Below, in pieces: positions 36,975 through 45,841 of a stretch of 57,838 nucleotides of DNA. This DNA comes from an uncultured Rubrobacteraceae bacterium (GTDB taxonomy: Bacteria; Actinomycetota; Rubrobacteria; Rubrobacterales; Rubrobacteraceae), in contig CADCVH010000132.1 in NCBI GenBank assembly GCA_902806085.1, forward strand, positions 1 to 57,838. The letters are read 5' to 3'. Under the pieces are notes generated by a model, which was not told the DNA's origin, did no database searches, and was given only the letters and a program-made list of their open reading frames with translations. The stretch's first letter is position 1. The number at the start of each line of letters is the position of its first letter. Both the position numbers and the translations under genes were made by a program.

Positions 36975-39318
36975 CGGGGTTCAGGCTCCTGGTCTTTTTG
37001 GGTTCAGGACGCGCCCCGCGCGCCCGACCCGTATCTTCGATCCCTTGTGCTGCGCCGGGCGTGGGGTCTACGCTTGCTTTTGCGTCGGAGTTTAGGGGTA
37101 TCTCTCCCGGAACCCCCATCGGCAGCCGGGCCAGGACGCGGGCGCCGCCTGGGGTGGATGAGATCTCGCACGTCCCGCCGAGCTCTTCTGCCCGCTCGCG
37201 CATCGAGGTGAGCCCCACGCCCTCGCCGCGGTCCTCCGCCATGCCCACGCCGTCGTCCACGACCTCCACCTCCAGCACGCCATCCCGCGCGGAGAGGCGC
37301 ACCCGGCACGATTGGGCCCGCGCGTGCCTGGCGACGTTGGTGAGCGCCTCCTGCGCCACGCGGTAGGCGGCCACCTCCGTCGCCGCGGGCAGGGCCGGCA
37401 GATCTTCGGAGGCATCCACAAAAAACCTGGGGGCCCCGCTTCGTCCTTCCCGGCCACCGAGTGGACCGTAGGCCTCGGCCTGCTGGCGGATGGCGGAGGC
37501 GAGGCCGAGGTCGTCGAGCGCCGGGGGCCTGAGGCCGTAGACCAGTCGCCGCACGTTCGCAACGGCCTCCTGGGCCTGGTCTTCCAGGTGGGCGAGCAGG
37601 CCGCCGTCGTCCTTCGGCCTCTCGTCCACCAGCCTCCGCGCCGCTTCGAGCCCGAAGGTGAGGCCCGCGAGCGTGGGCCCGAGGCCGTCGTGCAGGTCGC
37701 GGCGCAGGCGCCGGCGCTCCTCCTCCCTGGCCTTGACCATCCGCTCGCGCGAGCGGCGGAGGTCCGCGGTCAGCCTCACGGCGTGGACGGCCGCCTCCGC
37801 CTGGCGGGCGAGGTCGCGGAGGAGGCGGTGGTCGGCCGGGGAGAACTGCTCGTTCGGGGCCGGGGGGGAGAGGATCATGCGCCCCACCTGATCCGCGCCG
37901 TGAGCGAGCGGCAGGACGGTGGGCTCCCCCGCGGGGGAGCCGTGGGCCGCGACGGTCTCGTACCCGGCTTCGCCCTTGAGGGCTATCGCGACGTACGGGA
38001 CCTTCATCGCGTGGGCCACGGTCTCCACGATGGTCGGCAGCACGTCCTCGGGCGCGAGCGCGGCCTCCAGGCGTTCCCCGAGCCGCGAGAGCGCCTCGTA
38101 AGGGTCGCGGCGTTCGCCGTACAGGAGGTGGTCCACGCCGCGTTGCAGGCGGGCGCGCAGCGGCTGGAAGAGGACGGCGACCAGTCCCGTCGCGAGCAGC
38201 GAGACCAGCAAGTTGCCCCCGGTGCCGATCCCGAACAGGCCACCAAGGCCGGCCACCAACAGGACGTACAGGGCCGCCACGACCGCGGTAAGCGCCCCGT
38301 AGACCAGGGCGCGGTTGATGACCGCGTCTATGTCGTAGAGGCCGTGACGCAAGATGGCGACGCCCGTAAAGACCGGAACCGCGAACAGCGCCGTCACGGA
38401 GAGAAGCTCGAAGGTCGTCTCCAGCCGCAACTCCACCAGGGGTCCCAGGACCCTGTCCTCCCTGACGAACAGATCCAGCTCCCCGGCCGCCCGCAGCACG
38501 GGCCGGAACGGGGCGTCTAGAAAGAGGAGCGAGAACCTCTGAACGGCCCGGTCCAGCAGCATAACGGCCGCCCCGAGCAACGCCGGGACCGCGGCGCAGG
38601 CGAACCACCCGAGTTGCTGACGCTCGTCCCCCCGGGCCCTCCGCAGGCGCAAGACCAGCAGCACGACCGAGGCCGCACAGGCGAACGAGAGCATGACGCC
38701 GCCCACCAGGCCGCACGCCTCCGTCGCCCCCGCCGAGCCGGGTATACCTAACGGGTTGTTGGCGTAGTAGTACGTTGGCAGCGGGCCGAACCGGAGGGCA
38801 TCCGCGAGGCACACGAGCGCGGCCCCGGCCGCGGCGACTGGGGCCGCCACGCGCGCCGGGCCCGAGGACAGGCGGCCGCCGGGAAAGAGCAGCAACAGGA
38901 AGACCCCCGCCGCCATCAGGACCGGGAACCCGAGCCAGGTCGAGGTCCAGGCCGCGTATTCTCCCGCGGGCAGCCAGGGCCGGGCGAGCAACGCCTGGTC
39001 CGCGTATGACGCCGCCAGGCGCCGCGTCCCGTAGAGCAGGCCCACACCGCAGAAGATCCAGCCGGTAGGGTTCCTGGGGAGGCGCGAGGCGACGAGCGCG
39101 CCCACGCTCGGGCAGGCCAGCGAGAGCAGGGCCGTGGAGATGGCGAAGAGCGGACCCGGCCTCTCCGGCGGGACCAGGAAGTCCGGGGTGAGCGCGTCGA
39201 GGAGGAGGCCGGAGAAGATCAGGGCCGCGCAAACCGCCCACAAGGACCACGCCAGGCGCGCGGCGGGCCGGGCCTCCACCACGGACGCCCACGGAGCTTT
39301 CGCGGCGGCCTCTCTCAA
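36967..39318 (-). CDS. NarL/DegS-type sensor histidine kinase with membrane N-terminus and GAF domain
   Basis: 783 residues. About nine membrane spans occupy the first half, ending with ILRHGLYDIDAVINRALVYG, typical of an actinobacterial kinase group. A GAF-like domain (SRLGERLEAALAPEDVLPTI...) follows, then HisKA_3 with the phospho-His in RRDLHDGLGPTLAGL (near residue 540) and the HATPase (EALTNVARHARA, VVDDGVGMAEDRGEGVGL). The TTG at 39318 is chosen because GGAGGGG sits 5-6 nt upstream; the frame is open further but runs antisense through the RTX gene. Its partner regulator overlaps its 3' end. The signal is unknown. Confidence 0.9.
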   Translation of the reverse strand: MREAAAKAPWASVVEARPAARLAWSLWAVCAALIFSGLLLDALTPDFLVPPERPGPLFAISTALLSLACPSVGALVASRLPRNPTGWIFCGVGLLYGTRRLAASYADQALLARPWLPAGEYAAWTSTWLGFPVLMAAGVFLLLLFPGGRLSSGPARVAAPVAAAGAALVCLADALRFGPLPTYYYANNPLGIPGSAGATEACGLVGGVMLSFACAASVVLLVLRLRRARGDERQQLGWFACAAVPALLGAAVMLLDRAVQRFSLLFLDAPFRPVLRAAGELDLFVREDRVLGPLVELRLETTFELLSVTALFAVPVFTGVAILRHGLYDIDAVINRALVYGALTAVVAALYVLLVAGLGGLFGIGTGGNLLVSLLATGLVAVLFQPLRARLQRGVDHLLYGERRDPYEALSRLGERLEAALAPEDVLPTIVETVAHAMKVPYVAIALKGEAGYETVAAHGSPAGEPTVLPLAHGADQVGRMILSPPAPNEQFSPADHRLLRDLARQAEAAVHAVRLTADLRRSRERMVKAREEERRRLRRDLHDGLGPTLAGLTFGLEAARRLVDERPKDDGGLLAHLEDQAQEAVANVRRLVYGLRPPALDDLGLASAIRQQAEAYGPLGGREGRSGAPRFFVDASEDLPALPAATEVAAYRVAQEALTNVARHARAQSCRVRLSARDGVLEVEVVDDGVGMAEDRGEGVGLTSMRERAEELGGTCEISSTPGGARVLARLPMGVPGEIPLNSDAKASVDPTPGAAQGIEDTGRARGARPEPKKTRSLNPDA

Positions 39319-39343
39319 AACCGCCCCTCCGGCACGACCGTTG

Positions 39344-39919
39344 TCACGGGCCCTCACAGCCCACGACCCTGTCGAACTCGTCCACGGACGCGGCGTCGTT
39401 GGCGCCGGGACCGCAATCCACGGTCTCGCGCATCCCGTCGACCGCGTAGAGAGAGTCGTCGCCTTCCCCGCCCAGTAGTCTGTCCCGGCCGGACTCCCCG
39501 AAGAGGGAATCTCCTCCCTTTCCTCCTTCCAGGGTGCCCTTGCCCGCGCCGCCCTCCAGGCGGTCGTCGCCGGAGGCGCCGGAGATCTCGTCCACGCCGG
39601 CCCCGCCGTCCAGGCGATCGAGCCCGTAGCCCCCGAGGAGCTCGTCCTTGCCCGGGCCTCCCTGGGCGGTGCCCCCGGCACCGCCGGTGTAAAGACGGTC
39701 GTTGCCCGCGTGGCCGAAGAGGCCGTCCGGCGACCCGTTGCCGTGGAGGCGATCGTCGCCCGCGTACCCGCGCAACTCGTCGATGCCGGATCCGCCCCGC
39801 AGGACGTCCTCGCCGCCCGTGCCGTAGATGGTGGCCGGCCCCGCCCCGCCGATGAGGAAAGCCGCGGCCCCGATCAGGACCGCGCAGGCCCCCACCACCA
39901 GTAGCCCCCGTCTCGCCAT
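39344..39919 (-). CDS. Exported RTX / hemolysin-type calcium-binding repeat protein
   Basis: 191 residues. A signal peptide or anchor (MARRGLLVVGACAVLIGAAA) precedes about a dozen GGxGxDxLxG-type nonapeptide units (GTGGEDVL, GGSGIDEL, GYAGDDRL, GNGSPDGL, GHAGNDRL...), which fold as a calcium-loaded parallel beta roll. Some units are degenerate. The C-terminal CGPGANDAASVDEFDRVVGCEG has two Cys that may bridge. ATG 39919 sits 7 nt after a -10 element. The next gene, the histidine kinase, follows after 25 nt, so the Ca-binding protein may feed the sensor. That link is inference only. Confidence 0.85.
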   Translation of the reverse strand: MARRGLLVVGACAVLIGAAAFLIGGAGPATIYGTGGEDVLRGGSGIDELRGYAGDDRLHGNGSPDGLFGHAGNDRLYTGGAGGTAQGGPGKDELLGGYGLDRLDGGAGVDEISGASGDDRLEGGAGKGTLEGGKGGDSLFGESGRDRLLGGEGDDSLYAVDGMRETVDCGPGANDAASVDEFDRVVGCEGP

Positions 39920-39926
39920 GCCAGAA

Positions 39927-39932
39927 ACTATA
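39927..39932 (-). promoter_or_regulatory. -10 element of the RTX-kinase-regulator operon, probable leaderless start
   Basis: TATAGT on the minus strand ends 7 nt before the ATG at 39919; no ribosome site is present. Confidence 0.55.
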
Positions 39933-40098
39933 CTAGCCGCCCACCCACGCCCGGAGCCGGGCGTGGTGACCGGAACGGGTGCCCGCGTCTCGTCGGGACG
40001 GACCACGGCTCACGATCAACCGCGGCCCCAGGAAGGCCGTCACACCGGGCCCGTCAACGATGCCCACGACGCACGGACGGGGTTGGGCCGGCAAAGAC

Positions 40099-40581
40099 CT
40101 ACCATTCGCCCGTCCGCAAGCGGTGCGCCACCAACCGCAAGCCCGCGCCGAAAGTGCAGAGCGCCGTCGCCACGGACCCAAGCAGGATCGCGAAAGCCAT
40201 CGACCCGAACACCACGCCCGGCCACCCGTGGGCGCCGTCCGGAACGATGTCCAAACCGGCCACCGACTCCAGCCAGAGGAAGTGCGCCACGCCCGCGAAG
40301 GGATACGTCAGGAGCAGGGCCGTCCCCCACAGGTAGAAGCGCCTGGGAAAGAGGAGACCCGAGAGCACCGCAAAGAGGATGTAGAGGTTGGTCCCCAGGT
40401 AGAACGGGAAGCCGTAGGTGAAGGGCCTGTCCTCGAAGGACCCACCCAAGAACGGGGCGCCGCCAGACGGGTCCGCGCCCATCCCCCACGCCAGGAGCCC
40501 CAAGACCACGAGAACCACGAACACGAGCGCCTGCCGCCACCCCGGGATCCAGAACCGCGGCGTCGATAGCCACCCTACCAT
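40099..40581 (-). CDS. Four-span membrane protein of unknown function
   Basis: 160 residues with four predicted spans (ALVFVVLVVLGLLAWGM, FYLGTNLYILFAVLSGLL, FYLWGTALLLTYPFAGVAHFLWL split by a polar loop, VVFGSMAFAILLGSVATALC). Between the first two is an extracytoplasmic loop DPSGGAPFLGGSFEDRPFTYG. Start ATG 40581 has a G-rich AGTAGGGGG upstream. No family is recognised. It is a single gene on the minus strand, 92 nt from the start region of the RTX gene. Confidence 0.7.
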   Translation of the reverse strand: MVGWLSTPRFWIPGWRQALVFVVLVVLGLLAWGMGADPSGGAPFLGGSFEDRPFTYGFPFYLGTNLYILFAVLSGLLFPRRFYLWGTALLLTYPFAGVAHFLWLESVAGLDIVPDGAHGWPGVVFGSMAFAILLGSVATALCTFGAGLRLVAHRLRTGEW

Positions 40582-40937
40582 CCCCCTACTCCCCGAACGC
40601 CGCGGCCTCTATCCGTGGGGACGCCGCGACACCAAACGGCGGGCCGCGCATCGTTCGGGGCGACTGCTCCTGAGGCACCGTCCCCGGATGCCGGACTGTT
40701 GTGCGTCACCATCAGGTTGTTGCCGACGCCGCCGCTATCGCCAGGCACACTAGCATCGCCCTCTTTGCAACGCGTTTGCCCCTCTAGTGGCCTGAGCACC
40801 GCAGATCCTCAGCCTCCCCTTGCCAAGAGGCCCGATGCCTGCCTCACGGGTCCCGTGGTGCCCATAGTAGGACGGGAGGCTACCGGTTCGCGTGGGAGCC
40901 AGGTCCCATATTTGTCGAGAACCCTCGCCTTTGCGCC
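40582..40937. other. Gene-free stretch
   Basis: About 355 nt with no frame I can support on either strand. It holds the second CGTGGGAGCCAGGTCC repeat (40891) and otherwise looks like decayed or spacer DNA of mixed composition. Confidence 0.5.
40891..40906 (+). repeat. Dispersed repeat CGTGGGAGCCAGGTCC, copy 2
   Basis: Identical to 36371-36386, also preceded by GTTCG-type sequence and followed by an AT-rich CCATATTTG. Confidence 0.6.
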
Positions 40938-41307
40938 GTGCAGCGATGTGAGCTGGAGCCCGGGAGTATGTGCCGGGCAACCGGAGAGGACCAGGTGCGC
41001 TGCCCGAACTGCAGCACATGGAACGGAGATGCTCGCCGGCGCCGCTGCCCGAATTGCGGGACCGTTTTGGAGCCGTGCCCGATCATACGAAACGGGCGAT
41101 CGTCGCGCCCTTGCTCTGCTCGGTAGTTGGCCTCGTCTCCGTCTACGTCCCCGTACTGACGAACCTCTCGCGGCGGGCCATTACTTCGAGGCGAGGAGGC
41201 ACTCCCGGCTGGCGCGGGCGCGGGCCAACGCGGCGCTCTGGATCGTGCTGGCGGCTTCGTTGTTCTTCGGTGCCATCACCCTGCTGGCCGGGATCGGCAA
41301 TCCCTGA
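40938..41307 (+). pseudogene. Zinc-ribbon / CD225 (dispanin)-like membrane protein, two frameshifts
   Basis: A first frame gives a zinc ribbon, VRCPNCSTWNGD...RRCPNCGTVLEP. At about 41070 a one-base loss moves the reading to PDHTKRAIVAPLLCSVVGLVSVYV. Near 41160 a second shift moves it to LAAGHYFEARRHSRLARARAN and the final span ALWIVLAASLFFGAITLLAG with a stop at 41307. Joined, this is the common actinobacterial layout of zinc ribbon, CD225-type two-span domain and short tail. Both shifts are in the same direction. It appears recently broken because all parts remain readable. Confidence 0.75.
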
Positions 41308-41379
41308 CCCCGGGACGAGGCGCGAGGCTTTCGCCGGGACCCGTGCGTTGCGCGGCCGCCGACCGGACCTCCGGACGAT

Positions 41380-43935
41380 CTACTCGTAGCCCACGGCCTC
41401 GACGATGGTCTTGCGGGCGGCGGAGCGGGCGGGGAGGAGGCCGGCGAAGATGCCTATAAAGAGGCCGGAGAAGAGGGCGGCGAGCGCGGGCAGCCTCGGG
41501 TAGTAGAACTCGATCTCGAACCCCCCGGCGCCTGAGCCCTGGACGAACAGGTAGCCGAGCAAGGAGCCAAGGACCACGCCGACGAGGCAGCCGATCAGGC
41601 TGATAACGACGCCCTCGTCGACGATGAGCCGGCCGATCTGGAGGCGCGTCGTCCCGATGGCCCTGAGGATGCCGATCTCCCGCGTCCTCTCGAAGACGCT
41701 CATGGAGAGCGTGTTGACCACCCCGAACGCCGAAACCGCCACCGAGACGCCCATGATGGCGTAGAAGAAGACGTACTGGCGGTTGAAGTCGTCCTCGATG
41801 CGCGCCTTCCACTCGGCGTTTGAGTAGAGCGTGAACTGCGGGTAGTCCCGCAACACCTCCACGATCCCATCGGACAACGCCCCCCGGTCGGATCCCGGAC
41901 GGGCCTTTACGGCGAGGAACTCGCCCTCGGTCTCGTTGAAGTCCCTGGCGAGGGCCCGCTTCGAGAGGTAGACGCCGGTCCCGCCGCCGACGAGGTCGTT
42001 CTCCAGGATGCCCTCCACGGGGTACTTCTTCTCTCCCCGGGGCCCGGCCAACTCTATGCTCTCGCCCACCCGCAGCCCGCGAGACTCCGCCAGTTGCTTG
42101 CCGATCAGGGCGCCGCCCTCGTCCAGCCTGTCGAAGGCGCCGGGCGGGGTGCCCGGGGCGAAGTCCGTGCGGAAGATTTCCGGGTAGTTCCCGTCCACGC
42201 CGAAGACGATATCCACCTTCTCGCCGCTGCGGCGGAAGCTCGAGACGATGCTCGTCGTGCTCTCGACGCCCTCCACGGCCCCGACCCTCTCGGGCAGGCT
42301 TGCCGAGAAGCCGGCGCCCGAGTTCTGCTGGGTGGGCTGCACGACGTAGTCGCTGCCCAAAGAGTCGTCGAGGTAGGCCCGGATCGAGCCGAGCAGGCTC
42401 CCGCCGAGTGCCGCGAAAGCCACCACGAGCGAGATCCCGACCATGAGCGCCGAAGCCGTGAGCGCCGTCCTCCCCCGGTTCCTGGTCGCGTTCGCCGCCG
42501 CCATCCGTCCCTCCACCCCGAAGAGTAGCCGCAACACGGGGGAGAACAGGGAAGCCAGCGGCCGGACGAGGGCGGGGATGAGCAGCGAGACGCCGAGAAA
42601 GGTCGCGATGACGCCGGCTATCCCCGAGGCGTAGACCAGGCCGTCGAGGTTGGCCGAGAGGTTCTTGGCGAGGTAGTAGATCCAGGGCACCCCGACGCCC
42701 GCCAGCGCCAGGCCGAGCACCGGCGCCAGGAGCGAGGCCCTCCGCCTTCCCCCGCCGCCGGCGCGCGAGCGCATCGCCTCAACCGGGCTTACCCTCCCGG
42801 CCCGCAGCGCCGGGAGCAGGGCGGCTACGACCGTGACGGCGATGCCGACGACCACCGCGGAGACGAGGGCGAAGGGGGAGAGGATGAGCGTCGTGATCTC
42901 GAACAGGTAAGCCCTCCCGAAGAGGTAGACGAGCCCCTTCGCCATCCCGTACCCGAAGAGCAGCCCGAGCACGGAGCCGAAGACGCCGAGCAGCGCCGCC
43001 TCCAGGATGACCGAGCGCGCGATCATTGCCCGCGTCGAACCGAGCGCCCGCAGCATGCCAAGCTCCCTGGTCCGCTCCAGCACGGTCATGGAGAGCGCGT
43101 TGAACACCAGAAAAGCCCCCACGAAGAGCGCCGTCCCCGCGAAGAAGAGCAGCGCCAGCCTGAACCCCTGCAACTGCCCCGTGACGGCCTGGGTCCGCGT
43201 CTCCGACCGCTCGGCCTGCAATCCCTCGCCCAGATCCCTGTCCAGCCGCTCCCGCAACCCCCCGACCGGCACGCCCTCCTCCGCCTCGACGGAGATGCCG
43301 GAGACCTGGTCTGGCTTGTCGAAGGCCTCCTGGACGAAGGGCAGCGGCGCCATCCCGAAGGCGAGCCCGCCGAAGGAGCCGCCCGGTATCCTGAGCAGCC
43401 CGACCACCTCAGCCTCCTTCGGGCCGCCCGGGGTGCCGAGCGTCACCTCGTCCCCGATTTCGAGCCCCGCGCCCTCGGCCGCCGCGCCGTCGAGGGTGAG
43501 CTCGCGCCCGTTCCTCGGGAACCTGCCGTCCGTCAGCTCGAAGCCGGTCGCGAGCTCCGCGGATTCCGGCTCCACGCCGAAGAGGCGCATGCTCTGGATC
43601 TCCGGCAGCCCGGCCTCCGTCTTGCGGTCAAGGATGAGGGAGGCGGAGCTCGCGTACCGGGGCGCCGCGGACTCGACGCCCTCGAAACCGCGCACCCTGT
43701 CGACCGTCCCTTCGTCGAAGCCCCCCGAGCCACCGGCGGCGGTCACGGTGAGGTCGGCGGAGCCGTAGGCGCGGGAGAAGAGCTGCTGGAAGGTGCCGGA
43801 CATCGTGTTGGAGAGCGTCAGCACCCCGAAGACGATCCCGACGCCAAGCACGATGCCGACCGCGGTCAGCAGCGTGCGCTGCGCCCGGGCCCGCAGGTTG
43901 CGCAGGCTCAAGCCCGAGAAGCGACGCAGCTTCAC
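41380..43935 (-). CDS. MacB/FtsX-type ABC transporter permease
   Basis: 851 residues with two FtsX cores. An N-terminal span (LLTAVGIVLGVGIVFGVLTL), a large periplasmic MacB-core domain and a four-helix block (FNALSMTVLERTRELGMLRALGSTR) are followed by a second copy (VNTLSMSVFERTREIGILRAIGTTR) and the last two spans. ELGMLRALG / EIGILRAIG are the ATPase-coupling motifs. Such permeases export lipids, peptides or drugs with a LolD-like ATPase, here the gene at 44976-45725. The partner gene is separated by a GNAT and an opposed small membrane gene. Confidence 0.93.
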   Translation of the reverse strand: MKLRRFSGLSLRNLRARAQRTLLTAVGIVLGVGIVFGVLTLSNTMSGTFQQLFSRAYGSADLTVTAAGGSGGFDEGTVDRVRGFEGVESAAPRYASSASLILDRKTEAGLPEIQSMRLFGVEPESAELATGFELTDGRFPRNGRELTLDGAAAEGAGLEIGDEVTLGTPGGPKEAEVVGLLRIPGGSFGGLAFGMAPLPFVQEAFDKPDQVSGISVEAEEGVPVGGLRERLDRDLGEGLQAERSETRTQAVTGQLQGFRLALLFFAGTALFVGAFLVFNALSMTVLERTRELGMLRALGSTRAMIARSVILEAALLGVFGSVLGLLFGYGMAKGLVYLFGRAYLFEITTLILSPFALVSAVVVGIAVTVVAALLPALRAGRVSPVEAMRSRAGGGGRRRASLLAPVLGLALAGVGVPWIYYLAKNLSANLDGLVYASGIAGVIATFLGVSLLIPALVRPLASLFSPVLRLLFGVEGRMAAANATRNRGRTALTASALMVGISLVVAFAALGGSLLGSIRAYLDDSLGSDYVVQPTQQNSGAGFSASLPERVGAVEGVESTTSIVSSFRRSGEKVDIVFGVDGNYPEIFRTDFAPGTPPGAFDRLDEGGALIGKQLAESRGLRVGESIELAGPRGEKKYPVEGILENDLVGGGTGVYLSKRALARDFNETEGEFLAVKARPGSDRGALSDGIVEVLRDYPQFTLYSNAEWKARIEDDFNRQYVFFYAIMGVSVAVSAFGVVNTLSMSVFERTREIGILRAIGTTRLQIGRLIVDEGVVISLIGCLVGVVLGSLLGYLFVQGSGAGGFEIEFYYPRLPALAALFSGLFIGIFAGLLPARSAARKTIVEAVGYE

Positions 43936-44007
43936 GAGGGTGTGCCCCGTCGGGCGCGTGCTAACCTACACGCGGTCGGAGCGCAGGCGTCAAAGCGGGG
44001 AGGGTCG

Positions 44008-44430
44008 ATGGAAGAGCACGGCGGGCCGACGAGGGTCTCCGGCGGGCGGGGCGGGCACTCGCGGCTGGGCATAGCGTCCTTCGTCATCGCCGTCCTGACC
44101 ACGGTGTTGGTCGTCGTGCTGTGCGTGGTGATCTTCAGCGCTGGCGGGGAGTTGCTGGGGGGCGAGGACCCGCAGAGCGTCACGCCCCAGGACATACAGC
44201 GCAACCTCGAAGACTCGCCCGGAACGGCGGGCGTACTCGGGATCGCTGGCTTCGGGCTGGCGGCCAGCCCCCTGCTGTACCTGCTTGGCGTCGCGCTCGG
44301 CATCGCCGGCCTGGTACAGAAGCGCCGCGGCAGGCTGTTCGCCGTGCTGGGGACCGTCGCCAACGGCCTGATCCTGCTCGGCCTGCTCGCCCTCGTCCTG
44401 CTCCTCGTGGTCGTCGGCACCACGATCTGA
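44008..44430 (+). CDS. Small membrane protein, DUF4190-like
   Basis: 140 residues. A polar start (MEEHGGPTRVSGGRGGHSRLG) is followed by IASFVIAVLTTVLVVVLCVV, an extracytoplasmic loop (SPEDPQSV-like acidic segment) and two closing spans around GIAGLVQKRRGRLFAVLGTVANGL. The latter has the GxIxxxxGRRxAxxGxxLxxL pattern of DUF4190 proteins. Function is unknown. ATG 44008 has GGGGAGGG 4 nt upstream; an in-frame ATG at 43942 lacks such a site. It points against its neighbours, lying between the ABC permease and GNAT genes. Confidence 0.75.
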   Translation: MEEHGGPTRVSGGRGGHSRLGIASFVIAVLTTVLVVVLCVVIFSAGGELLGGEDPQSVTPQDIQRNLEDSPGTAGVLGIAGFGLAASPLLYLLGVALGIAGLVQKRRGRLFAVLGTVANGLILLGLLALVLLLVVVGTTI

Positions 44431-44476
44431 CCGGGACCGGCCCCGCGGATCGCATCCCTCGATGGCGCGGCCGTCC

Positions 44477-44974
44477 TCACGCCTCGCGCCCCATCGATAG
44501 AAACGGATACTCGCCGCCGTTCGTCCGCTGCGCAAAACCTTCGCCCCGCCGAAAACCGACGCGCTCGTAGACGCGGATCGCACGCTCGTTAGGGGCCGCC
44601 ACCGAGAGCGTGAAACGCCGGGGCGCGAACCGCCGGGGCGCGAACCGCCGGGGCGCGAACCGCCCCCGCGCGAACTCCAGCCCCGCCGGGCAGAACCCCA
44701 TCCCGATCCCTCCTCCGGTCAAGTCCGGCCTGAGCCCCAGGCCGACGTCCACGGTTTCGTCTCCCTTCTCGAACTGGAAGAATCCTACGAGGTCTCCCCT
44801 CCGGTCCAGCACGGAGAAGTAGACGCCTTCCCTGCTCTGGGGGTCCAAGAGCTCCGCGAGGTCCTCCGGGTCCGCGTCCGAATCGTAGAAGTCGTAGGGG
44901 GGCTCGTACCGCCAGCCGGCGACCCTGTTCGCGTCCGCGTCGTCCATCTGCCGGAAGAGGTAGCCGGGGGGCAT
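44477..44974 (-). CDS. GNAT acetyltransferase with expanded APRRF repeat
   Basis: 165 residues, RimJ/RimL-like GNAT. YFSVLDRRGDLVGFFQF, VDVGLGLRPDLTGGGIGMGF (acetyl-CoA loop) and LSVAAPNERAIRVYERVGFR are the core motifs. Between them, where relatives carry one copy of RFAPRRF, three to four tandem units encoded by a 15-bp repeat add about 10-15 residues and may disturb the fold. It starts one base after the ABC ATPase stop, so it is cotranscribed. The substrate is unknown. Confidence 0.85.
   Translation of the reverse strand: MPPGYLFRQMDDADANRVAGWRYEPPYDFYDSDADPEDLAELLDPQSREGVYFSVLDRRGDLVGFFQFEKGDETVDVGLGLRPDLTGGGIGMGFCPAGLEFARGRFAPRRFAPRRFAPRRFTLSVAAPNERAIRVYERVGFRRGEGFAQRTNGGEYPFLSMGREA
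44616..44675 (-). repeat. 15-bp in-frame tandem repeat (3 perfect + 1 degenerate copy)
   Basis: On the plus strand CGCCGGGGCGCGAAC repeats at 44616, 44631 and 44646, with a degenerate copy at 44661. On the coding strand it encodes APRRF-type units in the GNAT gene. The unit length equals that of the repeat in the Rrf2-family gene. Confidence 0.95.
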
Positions 44975-44975
44975 C

Positions 44976-45725
44976 TCAGCCGGGGGGTTCCAGGGTCCTG
45001 AGGCGCTCCAGGATGTCGTCTGGGTTGGGGTCGCGGGCCTCGTCCACCACCCGGCCGTCGGAGAGGAAGACCGCCCGGTCCGCGGCCGAGGCGGCGCGAG
45101 GGTCGTGGGTGACCATGAGGATCGTCTGGTCGTAGCGGGAGGCCGACTCTTTCAGCAGGTCGAGCACCTCGGCGCCGGTCCTCGAGTCGAGGTTGCCGGT
45201 CGGCTCGTCGGCGAGGATGATATCCGGGAAGCGTATGAGGGCCCGGGCTATGGCGACCCGCTGCTGCTCGCCGCCGGAGAGTTCGTCCGGCAGGTGAGAG
45301 CGGCGGCCCGACAGGCCGACGAGGTCCAGAAGTTCGTCCAGCCTCCTGGCGTACTTGCCCGGCTTTCGGCCGGAGATCAGGATCGGCAGCAGCACGTTCT
45401 CCTCGGCCGAGAGCGTCGGTATGAGGTTGAAGAACTGGAACACGAACCCCATCCGCTCCCTTCTCAGCAGCGTGAGCTCCCTGTCCGAGAGCCCCGACAA
45501 CTCGGTCCCGCCCACGACGACTCGCCCGCCCGTCGGCTTGTCCAAGGCGCCCAAGATGTGGAGGAGCGTGCTCTTGCCCGAGCCGCTAGGACCCATGATC
45601 GCGGCGAACTCCCCGTTTGGAAACCCCAAAGATACGTCGTCCAGCGCCCGCACCGCCGTCGAGCCCTCCCCGAAGACCTTGCGCAGGCCCACCGTCTCGA
45701 CAGCGTTTGGGGAACCGTTCTCCAC
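44976..45725 (-). CDS. LolD/MacB-type ABC transporter ATPase
   Basis: 249 residues. Walker A is [19 protein letters not shown]-loop [16 protein letters not shown], signature [15 protein letters not shown], Walker B IILADEP, followed by TGNLDSRTG and the switch His VTHDPRAA, all typical of the MacB/LolD subgroup that pairs with FtsX-like permeases. The GTG at 45725 is used because a TATACT -10 ends 6 nt before it, which excludes the longer frame back to 45833. The permease partner is 41380-43935. Confidence 0.92.
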   Translation of the reverse strand: MENGSPNAVETVGLRKVFGEGSTAVRALDDVSLGFPNGEFAAIMGPSGSGKSTLLHILGALDKPTGGRVVVGGTELSGLSDRELTLLRRERMGFVFQFFNLIPTLSAEENVLLPILISGRKPGKYARRLDELLDLVGLSGRRSHLPDELSGGEQQRVAIARALIRFPDIILADEPTGNLDSRTGAEVLDLLKESASRYDQTILMVTHDPRAASAADRAVFLSDGRVVDEARDPNPDDILERLRTLEPPG

Positions 45726-45731
45726 CCGCCG

Positions 45732-45737
45732 AGTATA
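45732..45737 (-). promoter_or_regulatory. -10 element of the ABC ATPase gene, probable leaderless GTG start
   Basis: TATACT on the minus strand lies 6 nt before GTG 45725, leaving no room for a ribosome site. Confidence 0.6.
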
Positions 45738-45788
45738 TCCGCGACCGCGGGCCGTACGGTGACAGGCAAAAACAGGCGCCCGGGCGGT

Positions 45789-45817
45789 TTGTAACACCTG
45801 CGCCCCGCTGGTAGACT
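45789..45817 (+). promoter_or_regulatory. Promoter of rpsF-rpsR-rplI
   Basis: TTGTAA and TAGACT separated by exactly 17 bp. Transcription would start near 45824, giving a leader of about 70 nt. Confidence 0.7.
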
Positions 45818-45841
45818 CTCGCGGCTTGTACATAAGCCCCT

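Noticed and set aside
39319-39681. N-terminal extension of the histidine kinase to 39681
   Set aside because: It is antisense-like low-complexity sequence overlapping the RTX gene; the TTG at 39318 has a good ribosome site and begins just before the first span.
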